Shown here: positions 9,895 through 17,849 of the stretch, in pieces | Position numbering within the stretch: position 1 is the first letter of the stretch | Layout: every line of letters starts with the position of its first letter | DNA from: a virus | Virus record (IMG/VR): IMGVR_UViG_3300017746_000189 | Span: 1-22,136 of that record | Reading direction: 5' to 3' (one strand) | Length of the DNA stretch: 22,136 nt | Position numbers and translations under genes: made by a program | The notes under the pieces: generated by a model | What the model saw: only the letters and a program-made list of their open reading frames with translations | The model's database searches: none | What the model was told of the DNA's origin: nothing

Positions 9895-12011
9895 GTGGGC
9901 TAATACAAAATAAAGACTACGATGGGGATATTGTCTCAATTTGCCCCCAGGGTACGCAAGGTGAAATTATCCAACTTGGTGATCTACTCATTGCACTTCC
10001 CGCTAAGCCTCCCAAAAAGAAAATTGAGGGACATGAAAGGTCAAAGCTCATGCAGCTGTGGGAAAGGACTCCTATGCCAGAGGAAATGTCTAGGGTTAAG
10101 AGTATGGATGAGTGGGCCGAGATGCCCAGAGAGTTCAGAGAAAGGTTTCGTCCGTATGTCGAGGAGGAGTTTAGACGTAGGCGTGAGGGCTTTTGGTTCT
10201 ATAACAACGGTGTCCCTACGTATATTACGGGTAGGCACTATATGATGCTTCAGTGGACCAAGATGGATATAGGATATCCTGACTATCTTGCGTTCCAACG
10301 TGAAATATTTCTACACATGGCTGCGTGCGAAGCTGATCCCCGTTGTATCGGTCAGCTATATACTAAGTGTCGCCGCTCTGGGTATACTAATATCTGTTCC
10401 GCTGTTCTCGTTGATGAGGCTTCTCAGGTTAAGGAAAAACTTCTTGGCATACAGTCTAAAACTGGTAAAGACGCTCAGGAAAACATCTTTATGAAGAAGG
10501 TGGTGCAGATGTTCCGCAGCTACCCATTCTTCTTCAAACCTATTCAAGACGGAACCACGAACCCTCGTATGGAGCTGGCGTTCCGTGAGCCCAGCAAGAG
10601 GATTACAAAAAACAACAAAACATCACACAAGGGCGAGGCTCTGAACACTGTAATTAACTGGAAAAACACAACCAACAATGCGTATGACGGGGAGAAGCTC
10701 CACATACTGTATTTAGATGAGGCAGGAAAATGGGAAAAACCTACAGACATAAGGGACGCCTGGAGGATTCAACGGACGTGTTTGATCGTCGGGCGAAAAA
10801 TCGTAGGAAAAGCACTGGTCGGAAGCACCGTAAATCCAATGGACAAGGGTGGGAGGGAGTACAAGGAGCTGTGGAGAGATTCGAATCCGAGCGAGAGGAA
10901 CGCCAACGGTAGAACAATATCAGGGCTGTACCGCCTATTCATTCCAGCTCACCAGTCTCTAGAGGGATTCTTTGATAGATACGGAGACGCTGTATCCAAC
11001 GACCCACCTAAGCCTGTTGACGGGATAGACGGAGAGCCCATAAACATAGGGGCTAAGACTTACCTCAAGAATGAAAGGGACTCCTTGAAGAATGACGCCT
11101 CTGAGCTCAATGAGGTTACAAGGCAGTTTCCCTTTACTACAGACGAGGCCTTTCGAGATAGTATTGATGGAAGCCTTTTTAACGTGGGTAAGATATACGA
11201 GCAGATACAATACAATGACGATCTGTTCCCGAACCCCGTAGTCATAGGTAACTTTGTGTGGAGGGGTGGGGTGCAGGACTCAGAGGTTGTGTTTTCTCCA
11301 GATCCTACGGGAAGGTTTAGGATTGCGTGGATGCCGCCTCCTGAGCTGAGAAACGTCAAGAAAGAGGAGCGTGGAAAGAGAGTTCCGCCACACCAGGTAC
11401 TAGGCGTTGGAGGTGTTGACTCTTATGACCTTGACGCTACGGTAGACGGAAGGGGGTCTAAGGGTGCGCTGCACCTGTACAATAAGTTTCACATGGAGCA
11501 CCCATCCAATATGTTTGTTCTTGAGTACGCATCTAGACCACCACTAGCCAAGATATTCTACGAGGATGTTCTTATGGCTGCTGTATTTTATGGGTACCCA
11601 CTTTTGATAGAGAACAACAAGTATGGTATAGCTAGGTATTTCGAAACAAGGGGGTATGACGGATACCTTATGGACAGACCTTCGCACCTAAGCAGTGGGT
11701 CGTCATCAGTAAAGGTCAAGACAAAGGGCATCCCTTCAAACTCACAAGACGTAATACAATCTCACGCTCAGGCCATCGAGGCCTACGTTCACGACCACGT
11801 CGGCATAAACAGAGATACAGGCGAGTTTGGATCTATGTATCTTAACCGAACGTTAGAGGATTGGATTGGATTTAAGATTACGGATAGGACAAAGTTTGAC
11901 CTTACAATATCTTCTGGATTGGCTCTTTTGGCCGCGCAAAAGTCAAAACCCAAAGAGGCATCTAACTTCTCTGAGGCTAAGTTCTTTAGAAGGTATAAGA
12001 CTATCGGCTGA
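9885..12011 (+). CDS. terL: Terminase large subunit (TerL), 708 aa
   Basis: This is the ATP-driven DNA packaging motor and headful nuclease that docks on the portal. The first in-frame start is TTG 9885 (or TTG 9891, which overlaps the upstream stop as TTGA); no ATG occurs before about residue 56, and the N-terminal residues (YDGDIVSICPQGTQGE) look like family sequence, so a TTG start is likely. The ATPase half has an atypical Walker A-like KCRRSGYTN (161-169), Walker B HILYLDEAGKW (273-283) and a coupling motif STVNP (314-318). The RNase H-like nuclease begins near GGVDSYDLD (509-517), with further acidic residues downstream. The length fits large subunits of Bacteroidetes phages. It is followed by a promoter and then the portal gene. 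Confidence 0.93.
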   Translation: MVLSGLIQNKDYDGDIVSICPQGTQGEIIQLGDLLIALPAKPPKKKIEGHERSKLMQLWERTPMPEEMSRVKSMDEWAEMPREFRERFRPYVEEEFRRRREGFWFYNNGVPTYITGRHYMMLQWTKMDIGYPDYLAFQREIFLHMAACEADPRCIGQLYTKCRRSGYTNICSAVLVDEASQVKEKLLGIQSKTGKDAQENIFMKKVVQMFRSYPFFFKPIQDGTTNPRMELAFREPSKRITKNNKTSHKGEALNTVINWKNTTNNAYDGEKLHILYLDEAGKWEKPTDIRDAWRIQRTCLIVGRKIVGKALVGSTVNPMDKGGREYKELWRDSNPSERNANGRTISGLYRLFIPAHQSLEGFFDRYGDAVSNDPPKPVDGIDGEPINIGAKTYLKNERDSLKNDASELNEVTRQFPFTTDEAFRDSIDGSLFNVGKIYEQIQYNDDLFPNPVVIGNFVWRGGVQDSEVVFSPDPTGRFRIAWMPPPELRNVKKEERGKRVPPHQVLGVGGVDSYDLDATVDGRGSKGALHLYNKFHMEHPSNMFVLEYASRPPLAKIFYEDVLMAAVFYGYPLLIENNKYGIARYFETRGYDGYLMDRPSHLSSGSSSVKVKTKGIPSNSQDVIQSHAQAIEAYVHDHVGINRDTGEFGSMYLNRTLEDWIGFKITDRTKFDLTISSGLALLAAQKSKPKEASNFSEAKFFRRYKTIG

Positions 12012-12016
12012 TTTGT

Positions 12017-12024
12017 TATATTTG
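12017..12024 (+). promoter_or_regulatory. TATATTTG -7 box before the portal gene
   Basis: TATATTTG starts five bases after the terminase stop. With the start site near 12030, the portal mRNA would have a leader of about 13 nt before the ATG at 12043. No convincing -33 box is seen. Confidence 0.5.
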
Positions 12025-12042
12025 CATCAATAATTACCGTAG

Positions 12043-14460
12043 ATGTACAATACCTCAAAGACTAATCAGTCATTTCCTGATCCCCTAGCGCCAGCGGAAA
12101 AGAAGGCAGATAAGAGGTACGGATTGATGTACGCCAAGGCCATAGAGTCGCAGTGGCGTGGTGCAGGAGACAAGAACGGTCTCCAAAAGAAGAGAAGAAA
12201 GATATTCGAGAGAAACAGAAAGTATGCTATAGGTATACAAGACACCTCTATATACAAGAGGCTTTTGAATAGCCTAGACCCTAACTCGGGTGACGGCAGC
12301 TTGATGAATATGGACTACACGCCAGTACCCGTACTGCCTAAGTTCGTGAGAGTCGTAGTAAACAAAATCCTCTCCAAGAACCCCTACCCCAATCTTGAAG
12401 CTATAGATCCCTTCTCTTCTTCTGAAAAGAACAACGAGAAGCGTAGAATCAAAAATCAGGTAGAGCTCAGGGAGGAGCTAAAGAAGCTTAAAGAAACTAC
12501 AGGCGGTCTTGTTCTTGGCGATGATCCCGACAAGTTGCCCGAAACTATGGAGGAGGCAGAAATCTACCTCGATAGCAACATCAAGACAGATGCGGAGATC
12601 TCGGCACAGATTGCTACCAACCTCACCCTGTCTTGGAACAACTTCAATGACGGAACGTTTAGGCGCTGTGTCAATGACCTCGTAGCTCTGGGTATGTCTG
12701 TGGTAAAGAGGTCCAACGATCCTAACTACGGTATCAAAGTGGAGTATGTAGATCCGTCTAGGTTTGTTCACAGCTACACAGAAGATCCCTCTTTTGATGA
12801 CATATTGTACGCAGGTCACGTTAAGACCGTAAGTATTGCAGAGCTTAAGAGGCTGGCAGGTGGTGAGCTAGAGGAGGAGGACTTTGAGAAGATCTCTAGA
12901 AAGGCCAAGGGCAAGTCCAGTTACACTAGAACCACACAGTACGACGACTTCACAGATAGAACGGCCTACGAGTATGATGAGTACTCACTGGACATTATGG
13001 AGTTCGAGTTTAAGTCTGTTGACAAGATGCACTTTGAGGAAAAGGAGAACAGACACGGAAACGTAAATTTCTTCTATCAAGGGTTTGACTACATGGAGAA
13101 GCAGAACAGCGTGTTCTCAAGAACGCCTCACTGCATGCCTATCGAGTGCGTTTACAAAGGCATATACATATTGGGCACAGACCATGTCATAGGTTACGGC
13201 AAAAGAACCAATGTCCCTAAGAATGTACACGACCTAAGCAAGGCCTCTTTGTCTTACTCTGTTGTCGCTACAAACATCAATCGCTTGATGCCTAAGTCTA
13301 TGGTAGATAGCTGTGTGGGCTTTGCCGACATGCTTCAGCTGACTCACCTTAAGATACAGCAAGCTATAGCCAAGGCCAAGCCCGACGGCTTGATCATTGA
13401 TATCGAGGGGCTGGAGAACGTACAGCTCGGCAAGGGTGGGGAGTTGCAACCGCTGGAGTTGCACGATATCTACGAGCAGACTGGTGTCTTCTACTACAGA
13501 AGCAAGAACCCAGAGGGAGGCTTCCAAAATCCTCCAGTTCGTGAGATAGGCAACAGCATAAGAAATATCAACGAGCTCATAGGTCTATACAACCACTACC
13601 TGAGAATGATCAGGGACACGACAGGCATTAACGAGGCCATGGACTCTAGCTCTCCCAAAGGAGACGCCCTGGTGGGTGTGCGAGAACAAGCAATCGCAGC
13701 GGGTAACAACGCTATCTACGACATCACTAATGCCTCTATGATACTCTACAAGAAGGTTTGTAGTGACGTGGTAAAGTGTTTGCAGATCCTGCCTGAGGAG
13801 TCCGTCATATTCAAGTCTTATGAGAACGCTATAGGTAAGGAGAATATGGAGGCTCTGTCTTCATTCAAAGACCTGCCCATGTTTAACTTCGGGGTGCAGG
13901 TGGTGAAAGAGATGGAGTCTGCAGACAAGCAGTACCTGGAGCAGAGTATACAGGTGGCCTTGAGCCAGAAGGAGATAGACCTTGAGGACGCCCTGTTGGT
14001 GCGTAACATAAAGGATGTCAATCAGGCGGAGAGACTCTTGATGGTCAAGAGAAAGAATCGTCAGAAGGAGCAACAGAAGATAGCTCAGCAGAACTCTCAG
14101 CAGCAGGCGCAGGTGGCTCAGCAGGCCGCACAAACCGCAGCACAGGCTAAGCAGCAAGAGATACAGATGGAGGCTCAAGTTGAGATGCAGAAGATACAGG
14201 CCAAGACTCAGGCGGAGATGGAGCTTGAAAAGCTCAAGCATCAGCACAGAAGAGAGATCGAGATGATTAGAGCTCAGGCTACCCTCGGATTTAGAACCGA
14301 AGACCAAGAGTTTAAAGAAAAGCTAGAGGTTATGAAAGACGAAGGCAAGGAGGCTCGCGTAAATCAGCAGGCAGCTTTGACTAGTAAGCTCATGGCTCAG
14401 AAAGAAGGGATGGGATCTCCTATGCAGCCTAACGTAGAACCAGACATAACAGATCAATAA
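12043..14460 (+). CDS. Portal protein, 805 aa
   Basis: The portal forms the dodecameric ring at one capsid vertex through which DNA passes. It is identified by position directly after the terminase, its large size and its portal-like features: NNFNDGTFRRCVNDLVALGM (about 208-227), YGIKVEYVDPSRFVHSY (about 234-250), a stem/crown helical region with an MIRDTTGINEAMDSSSP segment (about residues 522-538) and a VGVREQAIAAGNNAIYD helix. Residues about 665-790 form a long Gln-rich coiled coil (QQAQVAQQAAQTAAQAKQQE and following), as in podovirus-type portals with extended C-terminal barrels. The stop overlaps the next start (TAATG). Confidence 0.88.
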   Translation: MYNTSKTNQSFPDPLAPAEKKADKRYGLMYAKAIESQWRGAGDKNGLQKKRRKIFERNRKYAIGIQDTSIYKRLLNSLDPNSGDGSLMNMDYTPVPVLPKFVRVVVNKILSKNPYPNLEAIDPFSSSEKNNEKRRIKNQVELREELKKLKETTGGLVLGDDPDKLPETMEEAEIYLDSNIKTDAEISAQIATNLTLSWNNFNDGTFRRCVNDLVALGMSVVKRSNDPNYGIKVEYVDPSRFVHSYTEDPSFDDILYAGHVKTVSIAELKRLAGGELEEEDFEKISRKAKGKSSYTRTTQYDDFTDRTAYEYDEYSLDIMEFEFKSVDKMHFEEKENRHGNVNFFYQGFDYMEKQNSVFSRTPHCMPIECVYKGIYILGTDHVIGYGKRTNVPKNVHDLSKASLSYSVVATNINRLMPKSMVDSCVGFADMLQLTHLKIQQAIAKAKPDGLIIDIEGLENVQLGKGGELQPLELHDIYEQTGVFYYRSKNPEGGFQNPPVREIGNSIRNINELIGLYNHYLRMIRDTTGINEAMDSSSPKGDALVGVREQAIAAGNNAIYDITNASMILYKKVCSDVVKCLQILPEESVIFKSYENAIGKENMEALSSFKDLPMFNFGVQVVKEMESADKQYLEQSIQVALSQKEIDLEDALLVRNIKDVNQAERLLMVKRKNRQKEQQKIAQQNSQQQAQVAQQAAQTAAQAKQQEIQMEAQVEMQKIQAKTQAEMELEKLKHQHRREIEMIRAQATLGFRTEDQEFKEKLEVMKDEGKEARVNQQAALTSKLMAQKEGMGSPMQPNVEPDITDQ

Positions 14461-14831
14461 TGGCAACAGTAAGCACAGACATCGCTCAGACTCTCGATAT
14501 AACTCATCGTAGAGGAGACACCCTTCTGCTAAATATTAACTTTAAGGATTCCTCTGGAACGGCCTTAAATATAGATGGGTATACTTTTAAGATGGAGATA
14601 CGTAGGGAAAACACTGACGATGCACTTAATGGGGCCCTTATAAGCACTATCCCAGAAACATCTTCGCCTGCCACTAATGGCATCATTTTGATAAATGTCC
14701 CGTATACAGACATGATCGACCTTGTGGGGGGCGAATATGTATATGATATACAGGCTCTAAACACCTCTGGCCTTCAGACATGGGTGACAGGTGAGTTTCT
14801 TGTAGAAGAGGACGTTACCGTAGGCGCATAA
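14460..14831 (+). CDS. Beta-sandwich neck/baseplate-like protein, 123 aa
   Basis: The start overlaps the portal stop. The product has a pattern I associate with N-terminal domains of phage baseplate/neck proteins: THRRGDTLLLNINFKDSSGT, then GYTFKMEIR, then GGEYVYDIQALN and a GEFLVEEDVT end. The RGDT...DG(Y)tfkm.iR...Y.YDiq...G.f.v..dvT order suggests an immunoglobulin-like sandwich. A connecting or adaptor role between head and tail is inferred from its place after the portal. Confidence 0.75.
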   Translation: MATVSTDIAQTLDITHRRGDTLLLNINFKDSSGTALNIDGYTFKMEIRRENTDDALNGALISTIPETSSPATNGIILINVPYTDMIDLVGGEYVYDIQALNTSGLQTWVTGEFLVEEDVTVGA

Positions 14832-14834
14832 GTC

Positions 14835-16028
14835 ATGGGTAAGCACTACAGTGTATCTGTAGACCCCTCCGTTAAGTCCTCTGACATATCGGTTGACGTA
14901 TCTACGAAGTCATCTGACATCACCATTGACCCTTCTGTAAAGTCCGTAGACATAACAGCCGACTCTGCTGTAAAGTCATCGGATATAAGTGTTGACGTTT
15001 CTGTGGCGTCTAGCAATGTCACTATTGATTCATCTATTCAGTCGTCAGACATATCTGTTGACTCAGCAGTCAAGTCTGTAGACATAAGCGTTGATTCAGC
15101 AATCAAGTCAGCCGATATATCTATAGCTTATCAGTTAAGTCTACTGCCTCTGGTCTTAGATCTTAACGCTGCGAATTACGTTTCTGGGCAAGCCTGGGTA
15201 GACGATGTCTTCGGGCTTGTCTTTGATGCGTACAATTCTCCACAAAAAACAGATGATGGATATATAAGACTTGGACTTGATGATGGCTTCCCAGGCGGTG
15301 GTGGGGCTCACTTTCGCAGACAGGTAGTCACAGTAGCGGCGGGAGACGAAGGGGATATAGAGAAGTACACAAAAGACGCCTTCATACCTTACGACAGCAG
15401 CTTTACTGTAGAATTTGCTTTTAAGTATTCTGCGGGTATTGATCACTTAGTACCTATTGGCGCCGCAGCCAACAAAGACAACTTTAAGTTCTTCGGGTAT
15501 ACAGGCTACTATACTGAGTTCACTGGAGGTGGATTTAATTTTGGAACATCAGCGCCTAGAATAGTGGGGTCTTATCCCGATGGCACCTCAATCGCAGACA
15601 AGTTGCGCATTCCGCACGGGCTGTCCTTTGACGTTTATGCAGGTTCTCAGACTGGCAATAGCTTTGGAGGCTCTAAACCCCCACATTCTAACTTGGTGGC
15701 GGCTAATTTTAACTCAGGTCAATCTAATGAAGATTTTGACCTTGGTATACCTGACAGCGGCATACAGTTTGCTTACGATGAGATTAAGTGTCAGTTTGTT
15801 ATGGATGTAGAAAACGGAGTCAGCAAGCTTTTTGTAAACGGAACACTAGAGTCTAGCACCTCTAACGCCAAGGGTGTCGGTTTGTCTGGTTCAAATCAGA
15901 TATTTAAAATAGGTCAAAACATGCAGGGTGGATGGTCAACCCCTCAGGGCATAGATGTAAGGCGGCTTCGTGTGTACTCTAACGCCCTTAGCAACACACA
16001 GATTGGTGAAAATTTGCTAAGCCTCTAA
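14835..16028 (+). CDS. Repeat-plus-LamG-like fibre protein, 397 aa
   Basis: Residues 9-96 are eight tandem 11-residue repeats of the type VDxSVKSsDIS (last one VDSAIKSADIS), which would form a regular beta structure, probably a rod or trimeric shaft. From residue about 100, LPLVLDLNAANYVSGQAWVD opens a LamG/concanavalin-like domain: SFTVEFAFKYSAG (about 194-206), a segment with CQFVMDVENGVSKLFVNGTL (about 319-338) and IDVRRLRVYSNALSNTQIGE (about 374-393), the typical final strands. The shaft plus lectin-like head architecture suits a tail fibre or receptor-binding protein. It starts three bases after the upstream stop. Together with the LamG gene at 5687 it makes two likely surface-binding proteins. 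Confidence 0.85.
   Translation: MGKHYSVSVDPSVKSSDISVDVSTKSSDITIDPSVKSVDITADSAVKSSDISVDVSVASSNVTIDSSIQSSDISVDSAVKSVDISVDSAIKSADISIAYQLSLLPLVLDLNAANYVSGQAWVDDVFGLVFDAYNSPQKTDDGYIRLGLDDGFPGGGGAHFRRQVVTVAAGDEGDIEKYTKDAFIPYDSSFTVEFAFKYSAGIDHLVPIGAAANKDNFKFFGYTGYYTEFTGGGFNFGTSAPRIVGSYPDGTSIADKLRIPHGLSFDVYAGSQTGNSFGGSKPPHSNLVAANFNSGQSNEDFDLGIPDSGIQFAYDEIKCQFVMDVENGVSKLFVNGTLESSTSNAKGVGLSGSNQIFKIGQNMQGGWSTPQGIDVRRLRVYSNALSNTQIGENLLSL
14859..15122 (+). repeat. Eight tandem 33-bp (11-codon) repeats
   Basis: Eight units encode VDPSVKSSDIS, VDVSTKSSDIT, IDPSVKSVDIT, ADSAVKSSDIS, VDVSVASSNVT, IDSSIQSSDIS, VDSAVKSVDIS and VDSAIKSADIS. The protein period is exact, with no insertion between units, while the DNA has diverged at third positions. 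This indicates old duplication kept by selection on the protein fold. Confidence 0.93.
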
Positions 16029-16040
16029 TTCATATATTTG
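16013..16040 (+). promoter_or_regulatory. Promoter, leaderless arrangement, before the small basic genes
   Basis: TTTG (16013-16016), a short 16-nt spacer and TATATTTG (16033-16040) precede the ATG at 16045 by four bases. The -33 box lies in the last codons of the fibre gene. The mRNA for the four small basic proteins would be leaderless. Confidence 0.6.
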
Positions 16041-16044
16041 CGTT

Positions 16045-16341
16045 ATGCCACGAGTGAAGAAACGCAAAGCCAAGATGCCCAAGATGAAGATGGGTGTCCA
16101 CAAGAGTCGCTCTGGTGGGCTTACGGCAAAGGGTGTGGCGGCATACAGAAGAGCCAACCCAGGCAGTAAGCTTAAGACAGCTGTAACGGAAAGCAAACCT
16201 AAGGGGAAAAGAGCTGGGAGAAGAAAGTCTTTCTGTTCTCGTATGTGTGGTATGAAGAAAAGACTTACTAGTGCCAAGACTGCGAGAGATCCAAAATCAC
16301 GCATCAACAAGGCGCTGCGCAAATGGAAGTGCCGCTGCTAA
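16045..16341 (+). CDS. Small basic phage protein (DUF6321-like), 98 aa
   Basis: The product starts MPRVKKRKAKMPKMKMGVHK and carries the pattern GGLTAKGVAAYRRANPGSKL (24-43), then GRRKSFCSRMCGMKK (58-72) and RDPKSRINKALRKWKC (81-96). I recognise these from a widespread phage protein family of unknown function that I believe is DUF6321; the number is from memory. The family is strongly basic and Cys-containing, often encoded near head genes, so a role as DNA-bound internal protein is possible. The stop overlaps the next start (TAATG). Confidence 0.85.
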   Translation: MPRVKKRKAKMPKMKMGVHKSRSGGLTAKGVAAYRRANPGSKLKTAVTESKPKGKRAGRRKSFCSRMCGMKKRLTSAKTARDPKSRINKALRKWKCRC

Positions 16342-16532
16342 TGAAAACTGTAAAAGGAAAATCTAAGGGTAACTTCACCGTTACGAATAAGTCGAAAGAC
16401 ATCGACCCGCCATCAGGATTCCACTGGATGGAGGAGGGTGGTAGATATTACCTTATGGAAGGCAGTTACAAACCGCATCCAGGGGCCGTGGCCAAGGCTA
16501 AGTTTAAATTGGCAAATCACAAAAAATCATGA
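16341..16532 (+). CDS. Small basic phage protein with FHWM motif, 63 aa
   Basis: The start at ATG 16341 overlaps the upstream stop; an in-frame ATG at 16323 lies inside the previous gene. The product contains PPSGFHWMEEGGRYYLMEGS and ends HPGAVAKAKFKLANHKKS. The P-x-G-(F/H)-H-W-M ... Y.LM ... A..KA.F pattern recalls a small protein common in marine phages. Function is unknown. Its stop overlaps the next start (ATGA). Confidence 0.75.
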   Translation: MKTVKGKSKGNFTVTNKSKDIDPPSGFHWMEEGGRYYLMEGSYKPHPGAVAKAKFKLANHKKS

Positions 16533-16699
16533 AAGTCGTTTCTTATAGGACAGGCGGCAAAGCCAAGAGTAAAAAAGATGCTTGCTACCACAAAGTCAAG
16601 GCTGGAGAAAAAGTATTCCCAAGCGCATACGCTAGTGGCAGAATCGCCAAGTGTAGAAAGATGGGGGCAGCTAACTACGGAAAAAGCAAGAGCAAGTAA
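16529..16699 (+). CDS. Small Lys-rich phage protein, 56 aa
   Basis: The start overlaps the upstream stop by four bases. The product starts MKVVSYRTGGKAKSKKDACY, then HKVKAGEKVFPSAYASGRIA and KCRKMGAANYGKSKSK. The K(D/S)ACYHKVKA...VFPSAYASG.I.KCRK.GA.N(Y/W)G pattern is very conserved in marine phages (from memory) and usually lies near capsid genes. Two cysteines (19, 42) could form a disulfide or bind metal. Function is unknown; a DNA-binding virion protein is a fair guess. Confidence 0.8.
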   Translation: MKVVSYRTGGKAKSKKDACYHKVKAGEKVFPSAYASGRIAKCRKMGAANYGKSKSK

Positions 16700-16975
16700 G
16701 TGCCCAAGGTAAGAAAGACAAAAGCAGGTCTAGCGCTTAAGAGGTGGTTCAAAGAAAAGTGGAGAACTCCAAGGGGTAAAAAGGGCTACAGCGGAAAAGA
16801 TAGAACCTTTCGCCCTACTGTTCGCGTCTCAAAAGACACCCCCTCCACATGGAGTCAATTAAGTAAATCAGAAAGAGCTAGTGCAGCAAAAGAAAAACGA
16901 GAAAAGGGAAGAGTGTCTCGTTACAAAAAAAAGCGTAAAAAGGCAATAGACGGGTTGCGTTTGATCAAAAAATAA
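16700..16975 (+). CDS. Small Lys/Arg-rich phage protein, GTG start, 91 aa
   Basis: GTG 16700 directly follows the upstream TAA. The product reads (V/M)PKVRKTKAGLALKRWFKEK, then a GKKGYSGKDRTFRPTVRVSK segment, TPSTWSQLSKSERASAAKEK and a Lys-rich end. The L.RWFKEKW....G..GYSG...TFRPT.RVS..TP.TW.EL pattern resembles a small phage family related to the preceding Lys-rich proteins (DUF5872-like, from memory). Together with the three genes before it, it makes a cassette of very basic small proteins just upstream of the virion-protein array. Confidence 0.75.
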   Translation: MPKVRKTKAGLALKRWFKEKWRTPRGKKGYSGKDRTFRPTVRVSKDTPSTWSQLSKSERASAAKEKREKGRVSRYKKKRKKAIDGLRLIKK

Positions 16976-16992
16976 CGGAAGGGAATAATAAG

Positions 16993-17000
16993 TATATTTG
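16993..17000 (+). promoter_or_regulatory. TATATTTG -7 box before the virion-protein array
   Basis: TATATTTG ends 19 bases before the ATG at 17020, giving a short leader of about 13 nt, like the portal gene. No -33 TTTG is seen at the right distance. It may drive the whole array through scaffold and capsid. Confidence 0.5.
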
Positions 17001-17019
17001 CACTTAAACAGGACTACAA

Positions 17020-17433
17020 ATGGCAACCACGGCAACACTAACACTATCTAGCGACATCACGGGTGATGCTACCAGCATTAGCTCATCTACTACTTTGTAC
17101 AAGGCTGACTCTAACGTCACGCCTCTTGATCAGTATACTGGGGTTAATACTGTCGTGTATGCTACAGCTCAAACAGCAGAGGCCATTGTCCTAGCTGCGG
17201 ACTATGCTGATACTAGCGTAGCCCATAAGGTTTACATCAGAAACGCAAACACATCTGGGACAGAGTTTGTTACTATAGAGATTGACTCTAGTGCTAACGA
17301 AAACCTTGGTCGCTTGTATCCAGGAGATTGGGCATTTTTCCCATACGACGGCACATTGGATGTCGACATAGATACTAGCGGCGCAAATGTCACGGTCGAG
17401 TTTGCTGTTTTGTCTCAATCTGTAGCTTCGTAA
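17020..17433 (+). CDS. Beta-rich virion structural protein, array member 1, 137 aa
   Basis: The product, starting MATTATLTLSSDITGDATSI, is rich in Thr, Ser, Ala and Val with alternating strands. The family core is AHKVYIRNANTSGTEFVTIE (68-87), then LGRLYPGDWAFFPYDG (96-111), then a final strand VTVEFAVLS. The same core occurs in the next three genes, which shows an array of duplicated genes. Such proteins are probably small beta-sandwich decoration, head-fibre or tail-tube-associated proteins; which one is not shown by sequence. Confidence 0.82.
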   Translation: MATTATLTLSSDITGDATSISSSTTLYKADSNVTPLDQYTGVNTVVYATAQTAEAIVLAADYADTSVAHKVYIRNANTSGTEFVTIEIDSSANENLGRLYPGDWAFFPYDGTLDVDIDTSGANVTVEFAVLSQSVAS

Positions 17434-17443
17434 AACAAACACA

Positions 17444-17839
17444 ATGGCAACTACCACAGCAATTCTAACTCTGGATCTTCCCGACTTCACGGGAGGCGGT
17501 TCATTTTCTGTGTCTACAAACTTTCTGAAGGCTGGCAGCTCTACGGGCCTCACTCAGTTTACAGGTATCTCTAGAGTAGAGAAGGCCTCGGCCACCAACG
17601 ACATTGCAGTGTTTACTGCCTCTGAGTTTACTAACACTGGCGGCAAGCTTTACTTCAAGAACACATCCACGACTGCTGCCAACACCTACATTCTTATGGA
17701 GGTTGGGACCAACGTTATTATCGGTAGGCTGTATCCTGGCGATTGGATGCTTATCCCCGTGGATGGCACAGAGGATATTAAGGCCTCTACCTCCGAGGCT
17801 GGCATGAGTTACGAGTTCGGTATATTCCACGAAGGATAA
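17444..17839 (+). CDS. Beta-rich virion structural protein, array member 2, 131 aa
   Basis: Close in layout to the preceding protein: opening MATTTAILTLDLPDFTGGGS, LYFKNTSTTAANTYILMEVG (69-88), IIGRLYPGDWMLIPVDGTED (92-111) and a final strand MSYEFGIFHEG. The gene starts ten bases after the upstream stop with an AT/CA-rich spacer (ACAAACACA) and no Shine-Dalgarno site. Confidence 0.82.
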   Translation: MATTTAILTLDLPDFTGGGSFSVSTNFLKAGSSTGLTQFTGISRVEKASATNDIAVFTASEFTNTGGKLYFKNTSTTAANTYILMEVGTNVIIGRLYPGDWMLIPVDGTEDIKASTSEAGMSYEFGIFHEG

Positions 17840-17849
17840 TAATTAGATC

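Noticed and set aside
13861-14307. Minus-strand Leu-rich frame of 148 codons
   Set aside because: It is the antisense of the Gln-rich coiled coil of the portal gene (CAG read as CTG), so it is a composition artefact.
16017-16322. Minus-strand hydrophobic frame resembling a membrane protein
   Set aside because: The antisense of a Lys-rich gene reads as Leu/Phe-rich sequence; the plus-strand protein has family-like conserved segments.
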